Origin: Pedobacter westerhofensis
GTDB taxonomy: Bacteria > Bacteroidota > Bacteroidia > Sphingobacteriales > Sphingobacteriaceae
NCBI RefSeq assembly: GCF_900182595.1
Contig: NZ_FXTN01000008.1
Coordinates: 248,001-312,000 of the forward strand
Direction of reading: 5' to 3'
DNA length: 64,000 nucleotides
The notes beneath the pieces were generated by a model. The model worked only from the letters and a program-made list of their open reading frames with translations, did no database searches and was not told the origin of the DNA. This document shows positions 50,166 to 60,266 of the stretch, piece by piece. The position numbers and the translations under genes are program-made. The number at the start of each line of letters is the position of its first letter. Within the stretch, counting starts at the first letter, position 1.

Positions 50166-51149
50166 TTAACTCCTGATCTCGCGACGCATAAATAGAAAAT
50201 AAGAAAGTGCGAAACAGGCTACTGTTGCGGCGATCAGCCCGCTTACCTGTGGCCACACCACCATTACGCTGTCTATAAAAGGCAGCGGTGACGGAATTGC
50301 ACCTGCCATCTGCTCCATTGTCATCGGCCCAAGGCTCCTTACAGAAGGCATCAGCATGGTGGTGGTAGCATCCATATACAACTGGTTTGGTGCAATACGC
50401 AGTAAGTCCATTATCAGTTCATTATAACCAAGAATCTGATCCTGGGAAAGACCGGTGGGATCCGGCAAAACAGATCTGATCGCCAGATTTAGTACAATCT
50501 GGTAAAACACGGTAAAAAACAGCCATATGCCGATTGCGCTCAGTGCAGACGTAGATGCTCCCCTGAACCTGATAGAAAGAACAATTGAAAGGCTCAGCCA
50601 AAAAGCGACGTATAATATCGTGAGTGCTACAAATCCGAGGATCCTGAGGAGCTCCTGCGGCTCCATTCGCACCCCTGTCAGCAATAATCCACCACCAACC
50701 ATCCAGAGCGCCAGCATAAGGAACAGTGCACCGATCAAAACAAGGGCACTGGCAAACTTGGCGAGCAGTACATTATCCCTGTAGATCGGCTGAGCCATCA
50801 GGCGGGTAAGCGTGCCGCTGTTCTGCTCGGCATTGATCGCATCAAAGCCCAGGCTGATACCCAGCAGGGGTGCCAGGAAACTCAGGAAAACATGAAAGGG
50901 AGGGATAGAATTGTCTGTGGTGGTCAGCAGCTTTAGGTATAGAAACACATGATCCGGATCACCCGCATTTCCTGTGGCCGACTTAATATTGGCCAATGAC
51001 ACATACATTGATGCCACAAATGTCAGAAATATCAGTATCAGGAGTACGATAAAGCGCCAGCTACGGATATGATCTGCCATTTCCTTTCTCATCATCACGG
51101 TGAATGGACTTGACGCCGAAGATTTGAATAAAAAATCTGAACTTTTCAT
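50166..51149 (-). CDS. ABC transporter permease (ABC-2 / NosY type)
   Basis: A 327-residue inner-membrane permease with about six hydrophobic segments. It starts MKSSDFLFKSSASSPFTVMMRKEMADHIRSWRF-like (positions 1-33), typical of ABC-2 permeases, and contains AINAEQNSGTLTRLMAQPIYRDNVLLAKF (positions 104-132), a conserved loop of the NosY-type group. It is seven bases downstream of its ATPase gene. Together with the NEW3-domain protein they make a three-gene operon whose substrate is unknown. Confidence 0.9.
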   Translation of the reverse strand: MKSSDFLFKSSASSPFTVMMRKEMADHIRSWRFIVLLILIFLTFVASMYVSLANIKSATGNAGDPDHVFLYLKLLTTTDNSIPPFHVFLSFLAPLLGISLGFDAINAEQNSGTLTRLMAQPIYRDNVLLAKFASALVLIGALFLMLALWMVGGGLLLTGVRMEPQELLRILGFVALTILYVAFWLSLSIVLSIRFRGASTSALSAIGIWLFFTVFYQIVLNLAIRSVLPDPTGLSQDQILGYNELIMDLLRIAPNQLYMDATTTMLMPSVRSLGPMTMEQMAGAIPSPLPFIDSVMVVWPQVSGLIAATVACFALSYFLFMRREIRS

Positions 51150-51156
51150 TGGCTGT

Positions 51157-52107
51157 TTATCGTTGTTCTAATTCAAAATATTTCTGATAGATTTCATCAA
51201 GTCCATAATCCTTTTGGGATACACTCAAAACATCATAATCCTCTTTGACAAAAAAGCGCACAAGAGCAGCAGTAAGATCTGCGGTACATGTAAATTCAAT
51301 CTCACTGTCACGAATGCTGATCTTTTTAAGTCCCTCCCATTGCATCAGTTCTGCCTCCAGCGGCCATGGCCTCGGTATCTCCTGGGCTACCTTTACCGAA
51401 GTAACATATCCCTCATGTCCAAAAAGCGTTTTTGACAGCGTATCGATATTGCCTTCGGCCAATAGTTTGCCTTTTACAAAAATCCCCACCCTGTCGCAAA
51501 TTTGCTGTACATGATGTAAATGATGAGATGACAGCAATACCGTTATTCCCTGATCCCGGCTCAAAGATTTAATCAGGCTAAGAAAGTCCTTTACCCCACT
51601 GGGATCGATGCCAAGCGTAGGCTCATCCAATATGATCACTTCAGGTTTTTTGATCAGTACTTCTGCAAGGCCCAGCCGCTGCTTCATTCCGCGGGAGTAG
51701 GCCCCTGTTTTTTTATCTTTTTCTGTGCTCAGGCCAACGATCTCCATCATTTCCAAAGCACGCTTCTTGCCGGCAGTCTCTTCAAACCCATTCAGCCTTG
51801 CGATATACATCAGGTTTTCCAAAGCGGTCATGTGATCATAAAACCCCAGGCTGTCCGGCATATAGCCCACTTTTCGCTTCACGGGGATAGGATTGCTTGC
51901 AGACTGGTATCCGCAGACCTGTACGGAACCGCCGCTGGGTTCTGTAAGGCCCAGCATCATCAGTATGGTTGTGGTTTTGCCGGCCCCGTTTGGCCCCAAA
52001 AGCCCAAAGATTTCGCCTTGATGTACATCCAGGTTTAATCCCTCAACCGCCCTGAAAGAACCATAGCTCTTGCTTAAGTTCCTGATTTGAATAATAGGAT
52101 CATTCAT
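51157..52107 (-). CDS. ABC transporter ATP-binding protein
   Basis: A 316-residue ATPase: Walker A GPNGAGKTTT (about 38-47), Q-loop VGYMPDSLGFYDHM, signature YSRGMKQRLGLAEVLI (about 137-152), Walker B VIILDEPTLGIDPSG (about 157-171) and switch His in LLSSHHLHHVQ. The last 100 residues are a C-terminal extension common in ABC-2 drug/lipid exporters. It powers the downstream permease. It follows the NEW3-domain gene by 15 bases. Confidence 0.95.
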   Translation of the reverse strand: MNDPIIQIRNLSKSYGSFRAVEGLNLDVHQGEIFGLLGPNGAGKTTTILMMLGLTEPSGGSVQVCGYQSASNPIPVKRKVGYMPDSLGFYDHMTALENLMYIARLNGFEETAGKKRALEMMEIVGLSTEKDKKTGAYSRGMKQRLGLAEVLIKKPEVIILDEPTLGIDPSGVKDFLSLIKSLSRDQGITVLLSSHHLHHVQQICDRVGIFVKGKLLAEGNIDTLSKTLFGHEGYVTSVKVAQEIPRPWPLEAELMQWEGLKKISIRDSEIEFTCTADLTAALVRFFVKEDYDVLSVSQKDYGLDEIYQKYFELEQR

Positions 52108-52122
52108 CGTAGCAATAGCTTA

Positions 52123-52968
52123 TTATCTTCTGCCGTACTTACGGATGAGATAGTATACCAATCCAACCGAAAGTAAGATGACTAAGATCCCTATCCATCC
52201 GGAAAGCAAGGATGTTTTGACGATTATTCTGAAAACCGCCGGCGCATTACCATTGGGATTATTTGCTGTAAATGTAGCTGCATAATCACCTGCAATGGTC
52301 TTGTCAGGCACTTTCAGCCGGGCTTTCAGTTCCTGGCTTTTGCCGGGTTCCAGGCTTGAGATCTTTGAGGGCTCAAAGGAGGCCTCCCAATTTGATGGCA
52401 GCTGGGACGAGAGATCAATATCCTTTAGGGGAAGTGTACCTGTATTCTTTACAACCAGCTGGATATCCAGGTGACTGCCCGCAGTAAGTTCCTCGCTCAG
52501 CCGGCCGGTAGGTGTAGTCAGCGTTAAGCCGTATGAGCCTTTTACAACCGCCTCAAGATTCAACGCCAGCGTATCTGAGCCTGACACTGCTTTTACCGGT
52601 ATCTTGTATTTGCTGGGGTCTGCAGTTGCCGAGGCATTGATTTCAATGGAAATATCCTGAGTTTTCCCGGCATCCATCGCCACTGAAGTAACCTGGCTGC
52701 CATCTGCCTTAAAGCTGATCATCCAGCCAATGGGCAGGTCGGCCTTGAGTTCAACCACCTTCGATTTGGCATCGCCATTATGGAGGGTGGTGTTGTACCG
52801 AAAGACCTCAGTCGTAGCAGCTTCAATGTTGATCAGCTTTGCCGTAAAACTGGATTTACCATCTGCAGCAGGAGATTGGGCTTTAAGAATTTGCCCGCTT
52901 AGCAACAGAAACAGGAATGTAAACTTACGCAGTGCGCAAGAGCGTGTAATAGAGAATTTTGTTAACAT
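52123..52968 (-). CDS. NEW3-domain protein with C-terminal membrane anchor
   Basis: A 281-residue extracytoplasmic protein: an N-terminal signal segment (KFTFLFLLLSGQILKAQ), two NEW3-type beta-sandwich repeats (DLPIGWMISFKADGSQVTS with DAGKTQDISIEINASA, and QLPSNWEASFEPSKISS with EPGKSQELKARLKVPDK), then a membrane helix (SGWIGILVILLSVGLVYYLI) and a basic tail. NEW3 domains occur as carbohydrate-associated modules. Here the protein is first in an operon with an ABC ATPase and permease, so it probably works as its surface or periplasmic partner. The combination is not one I can name. Confidence 0.85.
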   Translation of the reverse strand: MLTKFSITRSCALRKFTFLFLLLSGQILKAQSPAADGKSSFTAKLINIEAATTEVFRYNTTLHNGDAKSKVVELKADLPIGWMISFKADGSQVTSVAMDAGKTQDISIEINASATADPSKYKIPVKAVSGSDTLALNLEAVVKGSYGLTLTTPTGRLSEELTAGSHLDIQLVVKNTGTLPLKDIDLSSQLPSNWEASFEPSKISSLEPGKSQELKARLKVPDKTIAGDYAATFTANNPNGNAPAVFRIIVKTSLLSGWIGILVILLSVGLVYYLIRKYGRR

Positions 52969-53130
52969 GATCCAACAACTAGAATAGTAATAGTTCCAAA
53001 AAATGTATTTTAAATTTGGTTAAAAACGAATAGACAAATCAAGAAAACAAAACCTTTTTTTCAAAAAAATTTAACACTTTTTAACACATTCAGGAATGAT
53101 CATGCCGGGGCTGATCAGGAGGTATAAAAC

Positions 53131-54960
53131 TCATTTCAAAGAGACATCCAGCCCTTCAGATAAATCCACGCTGCTTCCCGCCAGGTGCTGATCTACCCAA
53201 ACACATAACCTGCTTTGGTTTCCAGGTACACCCGGCATCCAGTCTTTTTTCCAGACCACATCAATGTTGTGCCCGTGGTAGTTGATGTTGCCCAGATAAA
53301 AATAGTCCCACTTATTTTCGGGCAAAAGAGGCTTGATGCTAAATTGGTTGTCATGCATAGGCTTAAAGCCTATTAAATCTTCAATAATGATGTCGGGGAA
53401 GGTAGAATGAAAATAGTCAGATTCACCTCCAAATTTCTTTCCGGTACTGGGGATATACCATTCGCCAATGTTGAGCTCCCTGCTGCCGTGCATCTTTGCC
53501 AGCTTATCAATGTAATCATACAGAACTTCTTTCTCTGCAAGGCTGCTTGTCTTTTTATAGTCCCGCAGATAGTTTGCATATCCCTTATATACTATCGAGT
53601 TCTCAAAAGGCCAGCCCCGGCCATTCCAGGCATAGGCCTGTTCGTTATAGTAGGGATGCTGCTGCTCAGCGGTGGTCATACCTGCGGTATTGTAAAATCC
53701 CTTCCGCGATGATAACATCTCCCAGGATTTGCTGTAATCCTGATATTGCCCGGCGGGGATCATGTCAAAATACCATGGTGTATAGCCAACCGACTCTCTA
53801 ACCCTTGCTTCGTAATCCCGGATGCCGTATTCATTATCTCCAGCACTATAGGTATTAAAGAAATTGTCTTTTTTATTCCAGAGCACGTTTAAAGTTTGCT
53901 GCTGTATACGGGTGGCCTTTATCTGGTATTCGCTGCTTTTATCTTTACGTGTTGCATCTAGTTTGTATAAATTGGCCAGTGACTGCATATTGCCATAAGC
54001 ATAACTATTTATGGATGGCCTCACCAGGTAAAAGTCGGGATATCCGCTCCGGAAAGCCTTTGGAAATGCTTTGGCCTGCGCCGACCGCTCGGCATTGCCG
54101 GTAGTTTCCCAGCCCAGATAATAGCGGCGCCAGTTGTCCTTTGTGTACAGGCTGTATGCTCCTTTGCTCTCAATCAGCCCCAGCACTGCCGACAAGCTAA
54201 ATTCCATGCCATCATACAGATCAAGTATTTTATACATTCCTGCAGTTTTTGCTCCGGGGCTTTTCACGGTAAAGAGACTGTCCCATACCTGCTGGTGCTT
54301 TTCCATTGCAGGCAGCATCTCATGCAGCCATGCTTTATCCGGATGTACCTTTAAAAATGCGTCTACACCATTGATCATCCAGCTTGAAAAGTGGTGGCTT
54401 TCCGGACGGCTCAGATAAGTTAGAAAGTTTGCGTTCTCCCGCTGGTTTAACCTGGATGCAGAGCCCCGCATAAAATAGTCGGCATACGACTTCAGGTATT
54501 TGTCGTCCCGCAGCCAGCGGAGATCGTAAAACTGCTGACCCGCCGGACAGGTTATGGCCCCACTCAGCGAAGCCCAGGGCTTTACGCCAAAAAACTCTGT
54601 CACCACCCAATATTTTTTCTTGTCCTGCGGATCGTAATACTCCTTCAGATGCTTGCTGATCATCCACCACCGGTAGTTATAAACACTGCTGATCGTACTG
54701 TCAGAACTGGCAAACAAGGGGATATTCTCCAGCAAAAAATCCTTATTATTTGATAAGTTATATGGGCCGTCAGAAGGAGGACGGTTTTTATAGGCATTAA
54801 ATTCATCAACCTGTGAAGAGAGTTGTGTAACTGCACTGGCTTTTAGCCTTTTCAGTTCCTGATTGTACACTACATTCTTCCTGCCGGCACAGGAACTTAA
54901 AATACATAATAAAAGTAAATAGCATGAAAAAGTAAAGAAATAGTTAAAAATCCTGTTCAT
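53131..54960 (-). CDS. lipoprotein with (alpha/alpha)6 glycosidase-like domain
   Basis: A 609-residue lipoprotein (lipobox LSSC about residue 24). The sequence has the look of an (alpha/alpha)6-barrel glycoside hydrolase of the MGH1/GH63-like kind: YRWWMISKHLKEY (about 95-107), FGVKPWASLSGAITCPAGQQFYDLRW, ILDLYDGMEFS, RPSINSYAYGNMQSLANL, EYGIRDYEARVRESVGYTPWYFDMIP and QAYAWNGRGWPFENSIVY. Exact GH family is not decided. It is divergent from the TPR/HTH regulator gene beside it, so it may belong to the same glycan locus. Confidence 0.75.
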   Translation of the reverse strand: MNRIFNYFFTFSCYLLLLCILSSCAGRKNVVYNQELKRLKASAVTQLSSQVDEFNAYKNRPPSDGPYNLSNNKDFLLENIPLFASSDSTISSVYNYRWWMISKHLKEYYDPQDKKKYWVVTEFFGVKPWASLSGAITCPAGQQFYDLRWLRDDKYLKSYADYFMRGSASRLNQRENANFLTYLSRPESHHFSSWMINGVDAFLKVHPDKAWLHEMLPAMEKHQQVWDSLFTVKSPGAKTAGMYKILDLYDGMEFSLSAVLGLIESKGAYSLYTKDNWRRYYLGWETTGNAERSAQAKAFPKAFRSGYPDFYLVRPSINSYAYGNMQSLANLYKLDATRKDKSSEYQIKATRIQQQTLNVLWNKKDNFFNTYSAGDNEYGIRDYEARVRESVGYTPWYFDMIPAGQYQDYSKSWEMLSSRKGFYNTAGMTTAEQQHPYYNEQAYAWNGRGWPFENSIVYKGYANYLRDYKKTSSLAEKEVLYDYIDKLAKMHGSRELNIGEWYIPSTGKKFGGESDYFHSTFPDIIIEDLIGFKPMHDNQFSIKPLLPENKWDYFYLGNINYHGHNIDVVWKKDWMPGVPGNQSRLCVWVDQHLAGSSVDLSEGLDVSLK

Positions 54961-55026
54961 AAACCCTGTTTTGAATATTACCGTGCCAGTTTTATCTTTT
55001 ACCTATACGCCAGCTATAGATCTGTT

Positions 55027-55034
55027 CAAATGTA
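55027..55034 (-). promoter_or_regulatory. -7 promoter box of the glycosidase-like lipoprotein gene
   Basis: Minus-strand TACATTTG, a match to TAnnTTTG, 66 bases before the ATG at 54960. No -33 TTG at the usual spacing was found. Confidence 0.5.
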
Positions 55035-55113
55035 TAATTATTACGCACATCATACTATAAAATGTTAAATTGGTATGCTATCTTCAGCACCTATCTATAA
55101 CTCACTAAAACCC

Positions 55114-56733
55114 ATGAAATTTTTTATACCTGCTATAATCTATTTTCTATTGCCTTGCGCTGCCCTCTGTCATCAGCAAGATAGCCTGCTATCGGTTTTA
55201 AAGATGGAGATACTGAGAAAAAACGAGTATGATACAAAGAAAGAACAAAAGATAATACGGTTAAGAAATCAGCTGCAGCGTGTACCTTCCAGCGATCTGG
55301 AAAAGCAGTATTTACTTTGTGACCAGCTTTACTGGGAATACAAAGACTATCTTTTTGATTCGGCACATGTTTACACCAAAAGGCTCATCAGGATTGCCAC
55401 CAGTCTGAAACATGTGCCAAGAAGATATGAAAGCCAGATTAAGCTGGGCTTTATCCAGGTTTCCTGCGGTATGTTCAAGGAAGCTTTTGATGGTATCGAC
55501 CAACTGGAAGTAGGACTTATGCCAGACGAGGTTAAGTTCCGTTATTATCAGTTGAAAACCCGGGCATTCACACGCCTGTCTATGTACAATACCAATAAGT
55601 TTTATTCGCCTGTACACCAGTCAGAATCTATGGTTGCACTGATCTGTGCCATCCAGCTTTCACCTCCTCATTCTTTTGAAAGGTTATCATTAACGGCGGT
55701 TTTGTATAATAACATGAACAAGACCAAAGAAGCCGCAGCTTGCTATAGAAGATTGCTGAGCAATGATACACTGACAGAACATCAGATGGCGATTGCGTCG
55801 CATAATCTAAGCAACCTTACTGAGGGACCAGAAAAAAGAAGTCTGATCACCAAATCTGCGATCTATGATATCAGAACTTCAACTAAAGAGACGATGGCGA
55901 TCTTCAGACTGGCAGAACTTCTGTTCAAGGAAGGAAATATCGAAGACACTGAATTTCTGTTAAAAGAAGCTACAGAACAAGCATCTTTTTATGGGAACAA
56001 ACTGCATAACGATGAAATTATGACAGCCATGAAGGCTTTGGAAGCCGAAAAGCTGATCCGGTTAGAAAGCAGCAAAAACCGTACGCTGACCACTCTGATC
56101 TGTATTTTAGCCGCTGCAATTACCGCTACCGGCATCATCTTTTATGTGGTTTACAGGAAATTGCAGGACGTTAGGCGCAGAGAGGCAAATGTAAATGAAC
56201 AAAACCGTCAGCTCGACTACTTAAATAAAAAGCTTTCTGAAGATGCAATCATCAAAGAAGAATACATAGGTTACTTCTTTCAGGTAGTATCAGGATATAT
56301 CCAGAAACTGGAAAAGATTAAACGGTCATCAGAGCGGATGATCAGACACGAAAGTTATAAGGAACTTGCAGAAATTGCAAGAGGAATAGATATCAAGAAA
56401 GAGCGTACCTCACTGTTTGATACTTTTGATAATATCTTTTTGAAACTCTTCCCAAACTTTATCAGTTCCTTTAATTCCCTGCTTAAGGCAGAAGACCAGA
56501 TTATCCCCAAGAAAACTGAAGTGCTGAATACCAGCCTCAGGATTTTTGCCCTGGTGAGACTGGGAATAAAGGATAGCCAAACCATCGCAAATATTTTGGA
56601 AAATACAATCAGTACAATCTACACCTACAAATTCAGGGTTAAATCCAAGGCAATTGTTCAGGGAGAGGAATTCGATAAAATGATTATGGAAATCAAATTT
56701 AATGACCAGGAAAAACAGGCCGTCAATTCATAA
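55114..56733 (+). CDS. membrane-anchored TPR/HTH regulator (DUF6377-like)
   Basis: A 539-residue protein: signal peptide (MKFFIPAIIYFLLPCAALC), a periplasmic TPR-like helical sensor (about 30-310), one membrane helix (TLICILAAAITATGIIFYVV), a coiled-coil linker (ANVNEQNRQLDYLNKKLSED) and a C-terminal LuxR-like DNA-binding helix pair (FALVRLGIKDSQTIANILENTISTIYTYKFRVKSKA spans about 478-513). This matches the DUF6377-type Bacteroidota regulators placed beside SusC/SusD genes. The ATG at 55114 opens the signal peptide. It probably senses glycan breakdown and activates the downstream SusC/SusD genes. Confidence 0.85.
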   Translation: MKFFIPAIIYFLLPCAALCHQQDSLLSVLKMEILRKNEYDTKKEQKIIRLRNQLQRVPSSDLEKQYLLCDQLYWEYKDYLFDSAHVYTKRLIRIATSLKHVPRRYESQIKLGFIQVSCGMFKEAFDGIDQLEVGLMPDEVKFRYYQLKTRAFTRLSMYNTNKFYSPVHQSESMVALICAIQLSPPHSFERLSLTAVLYNNMNKTKEAAACYRRLLSNDTLTEHQMAIASHNLSNLTEGPEKRSLITKSAIYDIRTSTKETMAIFRLAELLFKEGNIEDTEFLLKEATEQASFYGNKLHNDEIMTAMKALEAEKLIRLESSKNRTLTTLICILAAAITATGIIFYVVYRKLQDVRRREANVNEQNRQLDYLNKKLSEDAIIKEEYIGYFFQVVSGYIQKLEKIKRSSERMIRHESYKELAEIARGIDIKKERTSLFDTFDNIFLKLFPNFISSFNSLLKAEDQIIPKKTEVLNTSLRIFALVRLGIKDSQTIANILENTISTIYTYKFRVKSKAIVQGEEFDKMIMEIKFNDQEKQAVNS

Positions 56734-57129
56734 CAGTTTTCTACCAATTGTTGCGCTAAAGACGTCCTAAAACAGGCAAAATATTGTAAAAAACCCCTTG
56801 ATAAGTTTCGATTTTTCAAGGGGTTTTTAATTATAATCATTTGATTTTAAATAATTTATAAAAATATCAGTTTCGATTTTTTACGCTCCCCGCGTTAGCC
56901 ATACTAATCTGAACCGAACTATGATCAACTTTGTGAACGAGGTCTTTTTTTTCGTAAAAACTTCCTCGCCTTACCTAATTCTAACCATAGTAAACTTCGC
57001 TGTAACATGAGCTCTCCCTGAACTGAAAAATATGCTTTCCAATAGCAGCTATTAGAAAGTAAACCGATTTAGTAATCGGAAAACATAAACTAATTCTCCC
57101 TAATTCTAAAATGATCTAACCAATCACAT
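56734..57129. other. 396-base intergenic region upstream of susC
   Basis: It contains the hairpin terminator after the regulator gene (56789-56828), a short IR CCGATT/AATCGG (57063-57078) and a near-consensus CAACTTTG at about 56927-56934 that could be the susC -7 box. Otherwise nothing is seen. Confidence 0.45.
56789..56828. terminator. bidirectional hairpin terminator after the regulator gene
   Basis: AAAAACCCCTTGA (56789-56801) and TCAAGGGGTTTTT (56816-56828) form a perfect 13-bp stem with a 14-nt loop and A/T tracts on both sides. It lies 56 bases after the regulator stop. Confidence 0.88.
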
Positions 57130-60100
57130 ATGAAAATTATTCTACCCAAATTTACAGGCTTATCAGTTATGGTGATGCTCAGCGCCCCTGCCATGGTACT
57201 GGGAGCCAGCGGACCGAATTGGCCGGCCTACAGCAACCTCAACACAGTTGAGATAACAAGTTTTCAAAATATCATCACCGGTAAGGTGGTGGACGATAAG
57301 GGGCTCCCTCTGCCAGGAGTAACCGTAAAGAATACCACATCAGGTAAAACAGTCCTTACAGATTCAAATGGTACATACCGCATTGAAGCGGAAGCGACGC
57401 ATACACTGAGTTTTAGCTTTATCGGCTTTGTTTCTCAGTCTCAAAGTGCCGGATCAGCCAACAGAACCATCAGGCTGATTTCATCAAACAATAACCTGAG
57501 TGAAGTTAGCGTAGTAAGTATTGGTTATGGAACCATAAACACTAAGGAAGTATCCTCTGCAGCTACCCATGTAGGTCCTGATCAATTCAGGAGCACAGGT
57601 GCACGTAATCCTCTGGACCTGATCCAGGGTAAAGTAGCAGGTCTGCAAGTGACGCGAAGCGGCTCCAACCCTAACAGTGGTGTAAGTGTGCAGTTACGTG
57701 GTGCCGTAAGTGTAACCGGCAGTACCAGTCCTCTCTACGTTATTGATGGTATTCCCGGCGGAAATCTTGACCTCCTTCAACAGGACGACATCGAATCTAT
57801 TGACGTGCTGAAAGACGGTTCCGGCGCGGCCATTTATGGTTCAACAGCCAATGCCGGTGTGATCATTGTGACGACCAAAAAAGGCAAAAAAGGACCTCCT
57901 CAATTCAATTATTCATCCTACATCAGAAAGGAAGTGCTGAACCAGCGCCTTGATTTTCTTACAGCAGATGAGTTCCGCGCTAGAATTGCTTCGGGCGACA
58001 TCAAGCAACAGAATTTCGGAAGCTCTACGGATTTCTACTCCGGGCTGATCAACAAAGATAATTTCTCACAAAACCATAGTCTTTCGCTCGCCGGTGGTGG
58101 TGATCAGACAACTTACAGAGCAAGTATCAACTACCGTGACCTCGATGGTATTGCCGAACAAAATGGCCGTAAGGATTATACAGTCCGCTTAAGTATCGGC
58201 CAAACCGGGTTGAATGACCGTTTAAAAATGGCTGTTAATCTTGCCACAAACTTGAATAATGCCAATCTTTTAGGTGGTGAAGGTTTTGAAAGTGAGCTGA
58301 CCAAAAACCCTACACTTTCAAATTTTAACCCTGATGGGTCATATCGTTTCGATTTAACCAGCAGGAATGAGCTTGCCCGCTTAAACCAGGAAACAAACTA
58401 CCGCAAACAGCAAACCAGCTCTGCAGATGTGAAGGCCGACTTTACCATCATTGAGGGGCTTACGCTCTCTGCTTTCGGATCGGCATTAAGGGATAACCGT
58501 GTTGACGGCCAGTACATTCTCAAAGCCGGCGAAAACTCTGTGGAGAACACCAGCTTTCCAGGTGGGGGCTATGCAGCCAGAGGTACTTTCTTATCTCAGG
58601 ATTATGCATTTGAACCTACTATTCAGTACCGCAAAACTATTGCGGAGAAACATAACTTTACCCTACTTGGAGGTTATAGCTACAGATACCATATCGAAGA
58701 AGGCTTCAGTGCTTCCAACAGGGGCTTTATCAATGACCTGTTCCGTGAAGATAACCTTGCCCAGGGATCTGCCCTGGCATTAGGTAAGGCAACTATCAAT
58801 AGTAACAAAAACGATAACACGCTGGTTGCCCTATTCGGAAGGTTAAATTATGCATTCAACAGCAAGTACATCGCAAGTGTGATCTTACGTCGTGAAGGGT
58901 CATCACGGTTTGGTAACAACAATAAATTCGGATACTTCCCTGCTGCTTCGGTTGCCTGGTTACTTTCTGAAGAGCAATTTGTCAAGGATCTCACTTTTAT
59001 CAACAATTTAAAACTGAGAGTTGGATACGGTGAAACAGGTAACAGCGGCTTTGCAAACAACGCCTCACGCGTAACACTGGGCGGTGGTGGCCGTTACATT
59101 TATCCGGACGGCCAGTATCTGGAAACTTACGGTCCAACCCGAAACCCAAATCCTAACCTGAGATTTGAAAGAAAACGTGAAACGAATGTCGGGGTAGATT
59201 TTACGCTGTTTAGCAACAAGCTTTCCGGTTCGGTAGACTTGTTCCAGCGTAAAGTGAAGGACTTGCTGGATACCTATACTTCTCCGCAGCCTCCTTTTGT
59301 ACAAAGTTCACTATATACCAACGTTGGACAGATTTCTTCAAAAGGTATCGAACTTGCAATGAGCTATGCGGCAATGAAACGTCCTGATTTCAGCTGGGAT
59401 ATTACGGCAACTGCCAGTACCCTGAAGAATACACTTGACTCATACTCAAATGACGAGTACAAGGTATTATACAAGACATTTGGGCCCATTGGTGGTGCAG
59501 GTGCACTGGGCGATGCCTATACCACTTATGAGGGAGGAAAACTTGGCGAATTCTGGGGCAAGCGCTTTGCAGGTTTTACACCAGATGGCAAATGGTTATT
59601 CTATAACCGCAAAGGTGAGGCGGTCTTAAATGCGCAGATCAACAACTCCAAAGACCGTAACCTGACTGATCTTGCTCCAATTGGTAACGCCATTCCAAAA
59701 TATTATGCATCACTGGGCAACAACTTCAGATATAAAAACCTATCCTTAAAGGTATTCCTGAGAGGTAAGTTCGACTACGATATCCTGAACGCCACAGCAC
59801 TCTCATATGCCAATAAAACCTGGAGCGGTAACCTGCTGCAAAGCACATTCGGCAAATACAGCCAGATCAACGATACCTACATGTACTCAGATTATTACCT
59901 GGAAAGCGGATCCTTTGTGAAACTGGATGAGGTTACTTTTGGATATGATTTCAAGATCAAAAACAAGTACATCAACAGGTTATCTGTATATGTGACCGGC
60001 CAGAACCTGGCTACGATCACGGGCTACAGCGGCAGCGATCCGGATTATATCGAGGATACTGGTATAGGAAGTGACCCCAACAATACCGGCAGGGTACTGG

Positions 60101-60168
60101 GTATTGACAGCCGCAGCGCTTACCCTTCTACCAGATCGTATGTATTCGGCGTAAACATTGGATTTTAA
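57130..60168 (+). CDS. SusC/RagA-family TonB-linked outer-membrane transporter
   Basis: A 1012-residue SusC-type receptor importing oligosaccharides. A signal peptide ends near AMVLGASG; then the carboxypeptidase-like domain (ITGKVVDDKGLPLPGVTVKN about 49-68), the plug with SIGYGTINTKEVSSA, LIQGKVAGLQVTRSGSNP, PLYVIDGIPGG and VLKDGSGAAIYGSTANAGVIIV, and the 22-strand barrel ending FGVNIGF. The paired susD follows by 98 bases. The regulator upstream is the likely activator. Neighbouring GH92 and peptidase suggest mannose-rich glycopeptides as substrate (inference). Confidence 0.97.
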   Translation: MKIILPKFTGLSVMVMLSAPAMVLGASGPNWPAYSNLNTVEITSFQNIITGKVVDDKGLPLPGVTVKNTTSGKTVLTDSNGTYRIEAEATHTLSFSFIGFVSQSQSAGSANRTIRLISSNNNLSEVSVVSIGYGTINTKEVSSAATHVGPDQFRSTGARNPLDLIQGKVAGLQVTRSGSNPNSGVSVQLRGAVSVTGSTSPLYVIDGIPGGNLDLLQQDDIESIDVLKDGSGAAIYGSTANAGVIIVTTKKGKKGPPQFNYSSYIRKEVLNQRLDFLTADEFRARIASGDIKQQNFGSSTDFYSGLINKDNFSQNHSLSLAGGGDQTTYRASINYRDLDGIAEQNGRKDYTVRLSIGQTGLNDRLKMAVNLATNLNNANLLGGEGFESELTKNPTLSNFNPDGSYRFDLTSRNELARLNQETNYRKQQTSSADVKADFTIIEGLTLSAFGSALRDNRVDGQYILKAGENSVENTSFPGGGYAARGTFLSQDYAFEPTIQYRKTIAEKHNFTLLGGYSYRYHIEEGFSASNRGFINDLFREDNLAQGSALALGKATINSNKNDNTLVALFGRLNYAFNSKYIASVILRREGSSRFGNNNKFGYFPAASVAWLLSEEQFVKDLTFINNLKLRVGYGETGNSGFANNASRVTLGGGGRYIYPDGQYLETYGPTRNPNPNLRFERKRETNVGVDFTLFSNKLSGSVDLFQRKVKDLLDTYTSPQPPFVQSSLYTNVGQISSKGIELAMSYAAMKRPDFSWDITATASTLKNTLDSYSNDEYKVLYKTFGPIGGAGALGDAYTTYEGGKLGEFWGKRFAGFTPDGKWLFYNRKGEAVLNAQINNSKDRNLTDLAPIGNAIPKYYASLGNNFRYKNLSLKVFLRGKFDYDILNATALSYANKTWSGNLLQSTFGKYSQINDTYMYSDYYLESGSFVKLDEVTFGYDFKIKNKYINRLSVYVTGQNLATITGYSGSDPDYIEDTGIGSDPNNTGRVLGIDSRSAYPSTRSYVFGVNIGF

Positions 60169-60266
60169 TTTAAGTAAAGATGAAACCATCATCAGCATAC
60201 AGCTGATAAACAGCGATGCTCATGCTGATGATAGCTTTATTACCGATAAAACATAAATATAATTAA

